A stretch of DNA of 64,000 nucleotides, taken from assembly GCF_026168515.1 (NCBI RefSeq), contig NZ_CP093443.1, positions 2,728,001-2,792,000 of the forward strand, given 5' to 3'. A model generated the notes under the pieces. It did no database searches. It was not told where the DNA came from and was given only the letters and a program-made list of their open reading frames with translations. Shown here piece by piece: positions 33,582-41,307 of the stretch. A program made the translations under genes and the position numbers. How positions within the stretch are numbered: the first letter of the stretch is position 1; every line of letters starts with the position of its first letter. Source of the DNA: Brevibacterium spongiae (GTDB lineage Bacteria > Actinomycetota > Actinomycetes > Actinomycetales > Brevibacteriaceae).

Positions 33582-34810
33582 CGGTCGCCTCCTTCGCTCG
33601 TCGAGTCCGCCGAACCAGACGCGTGCGCCTCACCTCTGGCCACGCTCACCGCGCGCAGCCGGGCGGCGGTCTCCTCGGCGGAGACGTCGCCGACGAAGGC
33701 GCCCATGGCTGCTTCGGATCCGGCGAGGAACTTCAGCTTGTTCTCAGCTCTGCGCGGGCTCGTGATCTCAAGATGGAGCCATTCGGCCGACCGGTCCTCG
33801 CTGTGAACCGGTGCCTGGTGCCAGGCCGCGATATAGGGGGTGGGGGTCGGATAGAGTCCGTCGATGCGTCGCAGCACCTCGGGATAGGTGCGGGCCAGAT
33901 CGTCTCGCTCGGCGTCACTGAGTTCGTCGAGGCCGCCCACCTGTCGGTGAGGGACGATGTGGACTTCGATCGGCCACCGGGCGGCGAAGGGCACGAAGGC
34001 GGAGAAGTGCTCGGATTCGAGGACCATCCGCTCCCCCGAACCGCGTTCGAAGGCCAGCACGTCGCCCATCAGCGGCCGTCCGGTCGCGCGCAGGTGCTGC
34101 TTCGCCCTGGCCGAGGTGATCGCCGTGTGCGGTGTGACATACGGGTAAGCATAGATCTGACCGTGCGGGTGATTCATCGTCACCCCGATCTCCTCGCCGC
34201 GGTTCTCGAAGACGAAGACCTGCTCGATGCCCGGCAGTGCCTGCAGTTCGGCGGTGCGATGTGCCCACGCATCGATGACGGTGCGGGCGCGCACATCGCC
34301 GAGCTCGGCGAAGGACCCGTCGTGCTCGGAGGAGAACACGACGACTTCGCAGCGGCCGTGGCCGGGAGCCGACAGCGCAGAGGTCACGGATTCGACCGTG
34401 GCAGCGGCTGCCTCGGCGGTGGTGGAATTCGTCGGCGCGGCCGCCTCGGCGAGGGAAGCGTCGACGGACGCAGGCGACGGGACGTCACCGAGGTCGGGTC
34501 CCAGCGAGGGGAAGCGGTTCTCGAAGACGACGACGTCGAAATCAGCGGCGGGGACTTCGGTGGGTCGATCGGGCGTCGACGGGCACAGCGGGCAGTCGGC
34601 GGCGGCCGGCAGGTGGGTGCGCGACTGTCGGTGCGTGGCCACGGCCACCCATTCCCCGGTGAGCACGTCGAAGCGCACAGTGCCGCTGGCGGGTCGGACT
34701 TCCCGAGGCCGGGGGTCCGCGTCGATCGTCGGTGCTGGTGAGTCGGGGTCCTGGAAGAACAGGGCCTCACGACCATCGGACAGTTTCGTCCGGCGATGCG
34801 ACGCTGACAT
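33578..34810 (-). CDS. galT: Galactose-1-phosphate uridylyltransferase
   Basis: Exchanges UDP between glucose and galactose 1-phosphates, second Leloir step, 410 aa. The active-site HPH triplet is at residues 214-216 (TMNHPHGQIYAYP). A zinc-ligand CxxC occurs at C73/C76 (ADCPLCPS). An Ala/Ser/Pro/Thr-rich insert spans about residues 108-150. The start MSASHRR has GGGAGG four bases upstream; the frame extends to a TTG that is part of the ribosome site itself. galT and galK form one leftward unit with an ATGA overlap, and a CGATCA operator-like pair lies just upstream. Confidence 0.95.
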   Translation of the reverse strand: MSASHRRTKLSDGREALFFQDPDSPAPTIDADPRPREVRPASGTVRFDVLTGEWVAVATHRQSRTHLPAAADCPLCPSTPDRPTEVPAADFDVVVFENRFPSLGPDLGDVPSPASVDASLAEAAAPTNSTTAEAAAATVESVTSALSAPGHGRCEVVVFSSEHDGSFAELGDVRARTVIDAWAHRTAELQALPGIEQVFVFENRGEEIGVTMNHPHGQIYAYPYVTPHTAITSARAKQHLRATGRPLMGDVLAFERGSGERMVLESEHFSAFVPFAARWPIEVHIVPHRQVGGLDELSDAERDDLARTYPEVLRRIDGLYPTPTPYIAAWHQAPVHSEDRSAEWLHLEITSPRRAENKLKFLAGSEAAMGAFVGDVSAEETAARLRAVSVARGEAHASGSADSTSEGGDR

Positions 34811-34825
34811 CAGACCTCCCAAAAG

Positions 34826-34841
34826 TTATCATTTTCGATCA
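34826..34841. promoter_or_regulatory. Second CGATCA-type site, upstream of galT
   Basis: TTATCA (34826-34831) and CGATCA (34836-34841) are spaced 10 bp, the same phase as the array before the symporter gene, and lie 16-31 bp upstream of the galT ATG. A TAGAAT at 34882-34887 on the other strand is a plausible -10 for galM, so this site could affect both divergent genes. Confidence 0.5.
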
Positions 34842-34926
34842 TAATGCTAACATCAGGCCGCCGTTGTGTGCGCCGTCGGCGTAGAATATCGGCAACGATT
34901 CCTCCCGCCGCCGACCCCGGAGATCC

Positions 34927-36039
34927 ATGACCGCCGATATCGAACTCGCCCGCGACGAGTCCACTGCGGTCATCTCCCCCATCGGTGCGTCCCTGCTCAG
35001 CTTCGCCGTCGGCGAGCGCCCGGTCGTCGTGCCGATGGGAGCGTTCGACGGCGCTGTGCTCGCCCCGTGGCCGAACCGGATCGCCGACGGCCGCTTCGAT
35101 TTCGGCGGGCGAAGCCATCAGCTGCCGATCACCGAACCCGAACGCCAGACCGCCCTGCACGGTCTCGTCGCCGGTGTCGAATGGACTGTGGCGAAACGGA
35201 CGGAGTGCGCGGTGAGCCTCGAATTCTCTCTGCGACCGAGCGAGGGATATCCGTTCACCTTCGCCCTGTCGATCGACTATGAGCTCGCCGAGGCGGCGCT
35301 GAGCATCCGCGCCCGTGCCCGGAATCTCGGGACCGATTCGGCCCCGTTCGGCTTCGGCTTCCATCCGTGGCTGTCCCCCGGCACCGCGGCTGGAGCCGCA
35401 GCCGGCAGACCCAGCGGCTCTTCCACCGGCACTTCCGCTGGCAGTTCCACAGGCATCCCCACGGGCATCCTCGTCGACGAGGCTCAGCTGCTCGTCCCCG
35501 CCACCACCTGGTTCCAGCCCGATGACCGCCTCATCCCCCGCGGTGTCCGCCCGTTCGATGACGGCACGGTGATCCCGGCCGACCATGCGGCCGAGGAGTC
35601 GGCGTGCATCGTCTGCAAGGACTTCCGAGCGATTCGCACGATCGGCGGTGCGGTGCTCGATGATGCCTTCGGTTCGCCTCGGCGCGGGAGTGACGGGTGG
35701 TCGCGGGCTCGGCTCAAGGGAGTCGACGATCGTGAGATCGTCGTCGGGATGGGACCTGGTTTCCGCACCTGGCAGGTGTGCACGGGCGACGGCCTCGGTG
35801 ACGATCTGTCCAGACAGGCGATCGCGATCGAGCCGATGACGTGTCCGCCCAACGCCTTTGCCGCCGGGACCGCCGGCGAGGACTTCGACGTTGTCGAGCC
35901 CGGTCAGGACCTCGCTGTCGAGTGGAGCCTGTCGCTGTTGTCGAGCGGAGAGTGCGCACGCGAAGGTGCTGAGTCTTCTGCGGAGTCGGCCGAATCGTGT
36001 GCAGAAGCAGCAGGGCCTTCTGGGGCGCGCGGAGACTGA
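34927..36039 (+). CDS. galM: Aldose 1-epimerase (mutarotase)
   Basis: Converts beta- to alpha-galactose before GalK, 370 aa. Family blocks: LAPWPNRIADGRF, the substrate-binding HGLVAGVEW (first histidine) and GFGFHPWL (second histidine), and the C-terminal IAIEPMTCPPNAF with the catalytic glutamate. It is longer than the usual 300 or so residues through a Gly/Ser/Thr insert (about residues 157-178) and an Ala/Glu/Ser-rich tail after residue 340 (ESSAESAESCAEAAGPSG). GGAG precedes the ATG. Divergent from galT. Confidence 0.92.
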   Translation: MTADIELARDESTAVISPIGASLLSFAVGERPVVVPMGAFDGAVLAPWPNRIADGRFDFGGRSHQLPITEPERQTALHGLVAGVEWTVAKRTECAVSLEFSLRPSEGYPFTFALSIDYELAEAALSIRARARNLGTDSAPFGFGFHPWLSPGTAAGAAAGRPSGSSTGTSAGSSTGIPTGILVDEAQLLVPATTWFQPDDRLIPRGVRPFDDGTVIPADHAAEESACIVCKDFRAIRTIGGAVLDDAFGSPRRGSDGWSRARLKGVDDREIVVGMGPGFRTWQVCTGDGLGDDLSRQAIAIEPMTCPPNAFAAGTAGEDFDVVEPGQDLAVEWSLSLLSSGECAREGAESSAESAESCAEAAGPSGARGD

Positions 36040-36234
36040 GTCTCGCCGTCCCTTCGCCTGCCGGCCCACACGACGGCCGGTGCCTGCTTGCCTGTGGCTC
36101 CCTGCGCCCGCGGGTCTGCCGGTATGACGAACGTCGTGCCGCGTGAAAGGGCACCCTGATAGGTTGCAACTACAAGCAGACAGCCAGGGACTGCATTCCG
36201 GACGGGACGCATTCCATTCGCGAAAGGGACGAGC

Positions 36235-36978
36235 ATGTCGACTCCACAGAACCCGAACGATCCGAATAACGACCAGCCGACTCCGACTGAGCAGACTCCC
36301 GATCGTCCGAACGCCGGATCGGACGAACAGGGACAGGACCCGCAGGCCAGTCAGGATCCACGAGACGGCCAGAACCTGCAGTCCAGCCAGCACTCGCAGG
36401 CCGGCCACGACTCGCAGCCCGGCTTTCAGCAGGGAACCTATGATCCCAGCGGCTACCAGGCGCAGGCCTATCAGCAGGGTGCCTACTCTCAGCCCGACGC
36501 CTACCATCAGGGCGCCTATACACAGCCGGGGGCGTATCAGCAGGGAGCAGAACAGCACGGCTACGGGCAGCCGACGTATGCTCAGCCCTCTTACGGTCAG
36601 CCCGCCTACGGTCAGGCCCCGCAGCAGGCATCGGGTCAGCCCGGCTTCTTCAAATCGCTGTTCGACATCCGCTTCGACAACTTCATCGCAGTGAAGTGGG
36701 CCGGCTTCATCTACATCATCGCGATCGTCGTCGCGGCGCTGTCCTACATCGGCACCATCATCGCCGGCATCAGCGCGGGAATCGCCGCCGGCTCGGCTGC
36801 GAGCTACTTCAGCGACGGACCGAGCTTCAGCGTGCTGCCGTTGATCCTCTCGATCATCTTCGGTTGGATCATTCCGGCACTGTGGGTCATCGGCGTCCGG
36901 CTCGTGCTCGAACTCATCGTGTCCAACATCAAGACGGCTGAGCACACGAAGCGCATCGCTGATTCCGTCTCCCGCTGA
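36235..36978 (+). CDS. DUF4282 membrane protein with Gln/Tyr/Gly-rich N-terminus
   Basis: A 247-aa protein in two parts. Residues 1-135 are disordered and repeat-like, first Asn/Asp/Pro/Gln-rich, then with repeated AYQQGAY-, QPxY- and YGQP-type units. Residues 138-245 form a DUF4282 domain (FFKSLFDIRFDNFIAVKW, two TM helices near 152-180 and 195-222, then a helix ending NIKTAEHTKRI). Such Gln/Tyr-rich tails on membrane proteins are common in actinobacteria and may mediate protein-protein clustering; the function is unknown. AAAGGGA lies before the ATG. The 195-bp gap after galM shows no gene. Confidence 0.85.
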   Translation: MSTPQNPNDPNNDQPTPTEQTPDRPNAGSDEQGQDPQASQDPRDGQNLQSSQHSQAGHDSQPGFQQGTYDPSGYQAQAYQQGAYSQPDAYHQGAYTQPGAYQQGAEQHGYGQPTYAQPSYGQPAYGQAPQQASGQPGFFKSLFDIRFDNFIAVKWAGFIYIIAIVVAALSYIGTIIAGISAGIAAGSAASYFSDGPSFSVLPLILSIIFGWIIPALWVIGVRLVLELIVSNIKTAEHTKRIADSVSR

Positions 36979-36988
36979 CCCGCGCACC

Positions 36989-37061
36989 GCGTTTGTGGTC
37001 ACTCCGCCGAGGGCGCTGGGCCTGTACTCCCGATTCGCCTCGGCGGAGTGACCACAAACGC
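36989..37061. repeat. Perfect 24-bp inverted repeat with 25-nt loop
   Basis: Arms 36989-37012 and 37038-37061 are exact inverse complements and include the CGCCGAGG word. The element starts 11 nt after the DUF4282 stop and ends before tRNA-Glu, which is on the opposite strand and convergent. It could be a bidirectional terminator; the long perfect stem also resembles small palindromic mobile repeats. Confidence 0.65.
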
Positions 37062-37130
37062 AGCTCTGCGAAGCACAGCCTGTGAATTAGAGTGAGCCCC
37101 TCACCGACGCATCGATGTGGGGCTCAACCG

Positions 37131-37203
37131 TACCCCCGAGCAGATTCGAACTGCCGTTACCGCCTTGAGAGGGCGGCGTCCTAGGCCACTAGACGACGGG
37201 GGC
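37131..37203 (-). tRNA. tRNA-Glu (anticodon CTC)
   Basis: A 73-nt cloverleaf. Acceptor GCCCCCG pairs with CGGGGGT (one G-U); the anticodon arm is CCGCC-CTCTCAA-GGCGG, exposing CTC; the T arm is GGCAG-TTCGAAT-CTGCT, with a G-U closing pair. No CCA is encoded. It lies 37 bp after tRNA-Gln on the same strand. Confidence 0.95.
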
Positions 37204-37240
37204 TAGAACAACACTCCTGGAGAACTCCGGACTGTGTCCG

Positions 37241-37312
37241 CTGGGCTACCAGGACTTGAACCTAGACTAAATGAACCAGAATCACTCGTGCTGCCAATTA
37301 CACCATAGCCCA
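37241..37312 (-). tRNA. tRNA-Gln (anticodon CTG)
   Basis: A 72-nt cloverleaf. Acceptor TGGGCTA pairs with TAGCCCA; the anticodon arm is AGTGA-TTCTGGT-TCATT, exposing CTG; the T arm is CTAGG-TTCAAGT-CCTGG. The discriminator is G. It is upstream of tRNA-Glu and close to gltX, whose product would charge both in organisms using the Gln transamidation route. The 37313-37494 gap shows no gene. Confidence 0.95.
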
Positions 37313-37494
37313 ATGTTTTTCAAGGTCATCCCCGTGGAGATTTTCCCTGAGCAACGAGATATAACTCTACACAAGCACCCTGCCTCACGACAAATCCGAG
37401 AGGCTCCTTTTCGGTGTGACCTTCTTAACACAGCAGGTTCCCCGCACCCGGCCCACCGACAGGCTCGGTCCGCCTGAGCCGACGGGCGCGAGCC

Positions 37495-38793
37495 TTACCC
37501 GCGGGCGAGGCCGATGAGCCGGTCGAGAACCCGATAGCCGTCGGCGCGCAGACCGTTGTGTTCGTATTCGTTCGTCACCCACGGCTTCACCCCGGACAGG
37601 TGCTCGGCCGTGGCCAGCGAGTACTCCACCGGCACGTACGCATCGTCGAAGTACACCGCCGCAGCACCTCGCACCGAGGCGGCCCGCAGCGCATCGACGT
37701 CGTAGAGAGCGGGCCACCGGCGTGCGGCAACGAGTTCAGCCACCTCGGCGAAGGGGGCGAGCTCCGGATCCTCGTGCAGAGATTCGGGCCCGGCATGCTC
37801 ACCGGCCAGCAGGGTCGGATCCTCACGGACGGCATCGGGCATCGCCCGCCTCGCCGCCCAGTTCGTCACCGTTCCGTCAGCCCAGCAGGATTCGTGAATG
37901 ACCGCGTAGAGCGGATTGCGCCCCGAGAACGGCAGCGACGCAGCCAGATCGTGCCGGAACGCCGCCGAGGCGGGATCGAGGTCAAGCAGGTAGTGAAGCT
38001 TCTCCGGCCCGTCGGAGGCACCGAGGAAGTGCCCGAGCAGCCGGATCCGCTCCCGCGTCGCCCGCGCTCCCCCAGGCAAGGCGATGCCCTCACCCAACGA
38101 TGCGAGATCGCTGAGCCTGCGCATCTTCTCCCGGTCGCCGGGGAACGCCCGGTAGTGCTGTTCGGACTTGCCGATCATGCCTTCCCAGGTCCGCCCGTAG
38201 ACTTCCGCCGGGTCGAGACCGATGGCCGGCAGCCCGCCGGTGAAGTACACCTCGTGAAGCGCGTTCGCATGAGCGGAGATGTACCGCAGAGTCGTGAATC
38301 CGCCGAAGGACTGCCCCAGCAGGGACCAGGTATCCGCGCCGAGGTGGCCGCGCAGGATCTCCGCGTCCTCGACGATCGAATCGGCGCGGAAGAAGGAGAG
38401 CGCCTCGGCGATCGCGGCCGGATCCTCACCGACCGTCTCCAATCCGGTGATGTCCCCGTCGACGGAGCCGATCGGGTTCGACCGCCCCGTCCCACGCTGG
38501 TCGAGCATGACGACCTGGAACTCCTCGAGCGCGCGGGCCACCCAGCTGCCGGGGCTCACCGGCGTCACCGGGCGTGGTGCCTCGACCCCGGGCCCGCCCT
38601 GCAGGTACACGAGGTAGGGCTTGGTGCTCGCCTCCTCGGTGGCGATGATCCGTGCGAACACGCTCAACGTCTCGGGCAGTCTCACCCCCGCCGAGGCGGC
38701 ATCCCCCGACCGTCCGAAATGGTCGAAGGGCACGGTAACCGTCACGTCACGGAAGTGCAGTCCCCCACGGGTCCAGTTCTTCTGCTCGACCAT
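37495..38793 (-). CDS. Alpha/beta hydrolase, prolyl-aminopeptidase (S33) type
   Basis: A 432-aa member of the S33 proline iminopeptidase-like family. The oxyanion motif QGGPG is at residues 65-69 (HGGPG in most relatives), DQRGTGRS at 98-105, and the nucleophile elbow GQSFGG has Ser162. A cap domain follows, and the catalytic histidine is probably in TNEYEHNGLRADG near the C-terminus. It would remove N-terminal proline or act on small esters in the cytosol. The start MVEQKNW lies three bases after the gltX stop, so it is co-transcribed with gltX; the frame extends into gltX without a plausible start. Confidence 0.9.
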   Translation of the reverse strand: MVEQKNWTRGGLHFRDVTVTVPFDHFGRSGDAASAGVRLPETLSVFARIIATEEASTKPYLVYLQGGPGVEAPRPVTPVSPGSWVARALEEFQVVMLDQRGTGRSNPIGSVDGDITGLETVGEDPAAIAEALSFFRADSIVEDAEILRGHLGADTWSLLGQSFGGFTTLRYISAHANALHEVYFTGGLPAIGLDPAEVYGRTWEGMIGKSEQHYRAFPGDREKMRRLSDLASLGEGIALPGGARATRERIRLLGHFLGASDGPEKLHYLLDLDPASAAFRHDLAASLPFSGRNPLYAVIHESCWADGTVTNWAARRAMPDAVREDPTLLAGEHAGPESLHEDPELAPFAEVAELVAARRWPALYDVDALRAASVRGAAAVYFDDAYVPVEYSLATAEHLSGVKPWVTNEYEHNGLRADGYRVLDRLIGLARG

Positions 38794-38795
38794 GG

Positions 38796-40262
38796 TCACA
38801 GCTGCGCCGCGAGCGCCTTGAGGCGGGAGAGTGAGGAGTCCTTGCCGAGGATCTCCATGGACTCGAACAGCGGCGGGGAGACCTTGCGGCCGGACACGGC
38901 CACGCGCAGCGGACCGTAGGCCAGGCGCGGTTTGATCTCCATCTCGTCGACGAGCTTCGCCGAGAGCACCTCTTCGAGCTTCGCGGTCGTCCACTCCTCG
39001 AGTCCTTCGAGGACCTCGATGGAGGCGGCGAGCACCTCGGGGGCGGAGTCCTTGAGCGTCTTCAGCCCGTCCTCGGCCATTGTCAGGTCGGCGTCAGGGG
39101 TGAAGAGGAACGCGAGCAGGTCAGGGGCCTCCCCGAGCAGCTTCATCCGAGTCTGCACGAGCGGTGCCGCCTGGTCGAGGATCGCCAGCTGCTCCTCCGA
39201 CGGGGACTCGGGAAGCACCTCGGCGGCCTGGAGATAGGGCACCAGACGATCACGGAAGTCATCCACTTCGAGGAGGCGGATGTGGTCGGCGTTGATGGCG
39301 GTGGCCTTCTTCACGTCGAACCGGGCCGGGTTGGGCAGGACATCGTGGATGTCGAATGCCTCGGTGAACTCCTTGACGCTGAAGACGTCGCGGTCGGGTC
39401 CGATGGACCAGCCGAGCAGGGCGAGGTAGTTGATGAGTCCCTCGGGGATGAAGCCGTTCTCGCGGTGGAGGAACAGGTTCGATTCTGGGTCGCGCTTCGA
39501 CAGCTTCTTGTTGCCCTCGCCCATGACGTAGGGCAGGTGGCCGAACTCAGGTGTCGCCTCGGCGATTCCGATGGCTTTGAGGTGCTCGTACAGGGCGATC
39601 TGGCGTGGTGTCGAGGACAGGATGTCCTCGCCGCGGAGCACATGGGTGATGCCCATGAGCGCATCATCGACGGGGTTGACCAGGGTGTACAGCGGCTGTC
39701 CGTTGGCGCGGACGACGACGAAGTCGGGCACGGTGCCGGCCTTGAAGGTGATGTCGCCGCGGACGAGGTCGGTGAAGGTGATGTCCTCATCGGGCATGCG
39801 GACTCGCCACACGGGTTCGCGGCCTTCGGCGCGGAAGGCGGCCTTCTGGTCCTCGGTCAGGTCGCGGTCGTAACCGTCGTAGCCGAGCTTGGGGTCGCGG
39901 CCTGCTGCCTTGTGCCGAGCTTCGACCTCTTCGTTCGTCGAGTACGACTCGTAGATGTGGCCGCCGGCTTTGAGCTTCTCGATGACCTCGGCGTAGATCT
40001 CACCGCGCTGGGACTGGCGGTAGGGGCCGTTGTCGCCGCCGACCTCGATGCCTTCGTCCCAATCCAGGCCCAGCCATTTGAGGGCCTCGACGACTTGGCC
40101 GAAGCTCTCCTCGGAGTCGCGGGCTGCGTCGGTGTCCTCGATGCGGAAGACGAACTTGCCGCCGGTGTGCTTGGCATAGGCCCAGTTGAACAGGGCCGTG
40201 CGGACCATGCCGACGTGCGGGGTGCCGGTGGGTGATGGGCAGAAACGAACTGTGACGCTCAC
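38796..40262 (-). CDS. gltX: Glutamyl-tRNA synthetase
   Basis: Class I aminoacyl-tRNA synthetase, 488 aa. The HIGH-type motif is PTGTPHVG at residues 11-18, and the KMSKS-type motif is KKLSKRD near residue 260. As in other actinobacteria it is probably the non-discriminating form that also makes Glu-tRNA(Gln) for GatCAB; this is inferred, not shown by the sequence. The GTG start has AAAGGA five bases upstream. Its genomic neighbours are the tRNA-Gln and tRNA-Glu genes about 1.5 kb downstream. Confidence 0.96.
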   Translation of the reverse strand: MSVTVRFCPSPTGTPHVGMVRTALFNWAYAKHTGGKFVFRIEDTDAARDSEESFGQVVEALKWLGLDWDEGIEVGGDNGPYRQSQRGEIYAEVIEKLKAGGHIYESYSTNEEVEARHKAAGRDPKLGYDGYDRDLTEDQKAAFRAEGREPVWRVRMPDEDITFTDLVRGDITFKAGTVPDFVVVRANGQPLYTLVNPVDDALMGITHVLRGEDILSSTPRQIALYEHLKAIGIAEATPEFGHLPYVMGEGNKKLSKRDPESNLFLHRENGFIPEGLINYLALLGWSIGPDRDVFSVKEFTEAFDIHDVLPNPARFDVKKATAINADHIRLLEVDDFRDRLVPYLQAAEVLPESPSEEQLAILDQAAPLVQTRMKLLGEAPDLLAFLFTPDADLTMAEDGLKTLKDSAPEVLAASIEVLEGLEEWTTAKLEEVLSAKLVDEMEIKPRLAYGPLRVAVSGRKVSPPLFESMEILGKDSSLSRLKALAAQL

Positions 40263-40323
40263 GATTGTCCTTTGTGTGATCTTCTCGGGTGTGAGTCTGT
40301 GGTGTGCGAGTCGGTGCGCGGTG

Positions 40324-40367
40324 GCGCTGGTGTGGCTGGGCGCTGTCGCGCTGGTGTGGCTGGGCGC
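40324..40367. repeat. Tandem 20-bp repeat (period 24) between the FAH gene and gltX
   Basis: GCGCTGGTGTGGCTGGGCGC occurs at 40324-40343 and again at 40348-40367, separated by TGTC. It fills much of the 109-bp gap between the FAH-family gene stop (40372) and gltX. No terminator hairpin is obvious there. Confidence 0.7.
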
Positions 40368-40371
40368 CTGC

Positions 40372-41178
40372 TCAGGCGTCCATGACGGGGTTCGACAGCA
40401 CGCCGAGCCCCTCGATGGCGATGTCGACGCGGTTGCCGGACACGATCTGGCCGACGCCCGCCGGGGTGCCGGTGAGGATGACGTCGCCGGGCAGCAGGGT
40501 GATCGTCTCGGACAGGTGCTCGATGAGGGTCGGGATGTCGAAGATGAAGTCGGCGGTCGTGCCGTCCTGCTTGAGGTCCCCGTCGACCCAGGAACGGATG
40601 TTCAGGTCGTCGACGTCGAGTTCGGTTTCGATCCACGGGCCCAGCGGGCAGGAGGTGTCGAAGCCCTTCGCGCGCGACCACTGCTTGTCGGCTTTCTGGA
40701 TGTCACGCAGGGTGACGTCGTTGCCCGCGGTGTAGCCGAGGACGTGGTCGAAGGCGTTCTCGGCCTTCACACCTTTGGCCACGCGGCCGATGATGACGGC
40801 GAGTTCGGCCTCGTAGCTCACGTATTCGCTGATGGCGGGCAGTCGGATGGGGTCGCCGGGGCCGATGACCGCGGTGTTGGGTTTGAAGAACGTCAGCGGC
40901 GAGACGGGCACTTCGTTGCCGAGTTCGGCGGCATGGTCGGCGAAGTTGCGGCCGACGCCGATGACCTTCGACCGCGGCAGGATGGGGCTGACCAGACGCA
41001 CATCGTCGAGCTTCAGCCTCTCCCCCGTCGATTGGGCCGGTGAGAAGAACGGGTCTGAGTCGAGGACGGCGAGTTCGAGTCCTGAGGTGTCCCACCTGCC
41101 GTCGGTGATCGGCGGCACCTCTCCCTCGACCACTCCGTATTTGGGTTCGTCCTGATGCACAAATCTGGCGATACGCAT
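40372..41178 (-). CDS. Fumarylacetoacetate hydrolase-family protein
   Basis: A 268-aa enzyme of the FAH/2-hydroxyhepta-2,4-diene-1,7-dioate isomerase family. The N-terminal subdomain is followed by the catalytic core: [16 protein letters not shown], the metal-ligand [12 protein letters not shown] (Glu-x-Glu), DVTLRDIQ (metal Asp) and the C-terminal [13 protein letters not shown]. The substrate is unknown; members include acylpyruvases and oxaloacetate decarboxylases. TAGACT lies 7 nt before the ATG (41186-41191), a leaderless-type promoter. It sits upstream of gltX on the same strand and is divergent from hrpB. Confidence 0.92.
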   Translation of the reverse strand: MRIARFVHQDEPKYGVVEGEVPPITDGRWDTSGLELAVLDSDPFFSPAQSTGERLKLDDVRLVSPILPRSKVIGVGRNFADHAAELGNEVPVSPLTFFKPNTAVIGPGDPIRLPAISEYVSYEAELAVIIGRVAKGVKAENAFDHVLGYTAGNDVTLRDIQKADKQWSRAKGFDTSCPLGPWIETELDVDDLNIRSWVDGDLKQDGTTADFIFDIPTLIEHLSETITLLPGDVILTGTPAGVGQIVSGNRVDIAIEGLGVLSNPVMDA

Positions 41179-41307
41179 GTGCCCCAGTCTAGTCAGTGAC
41201 GAGCCGCTTCCGCGCGCCGGTGCGACGTGGGGTCCGACTCGGGAGCGCGTGAGCGCTGCACGGCGGCGCATGCACGAGTGCCGTCCCCGGGCTGAGAGAC
41301 TGGTGCC

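Noticed and set aside
32256-33806. 516-codon frame opposite galK/galT
   Set aside because: Antisense shadow; galK and galT motifs are complete on the other strand.
34811-37002. 730-codon frame opposite galM and the DUF4282 gene
   Set aside because: Antisense shadow made of Arg/Gly-rich sequence; the galM and DUF4282 domains are clear on the plus strand.
37271-37477. 68-codon frame crossing the tRNA-Gln gene
   Set aside because: It runs antisense through a certain tRNA and has no ribosome site or family.
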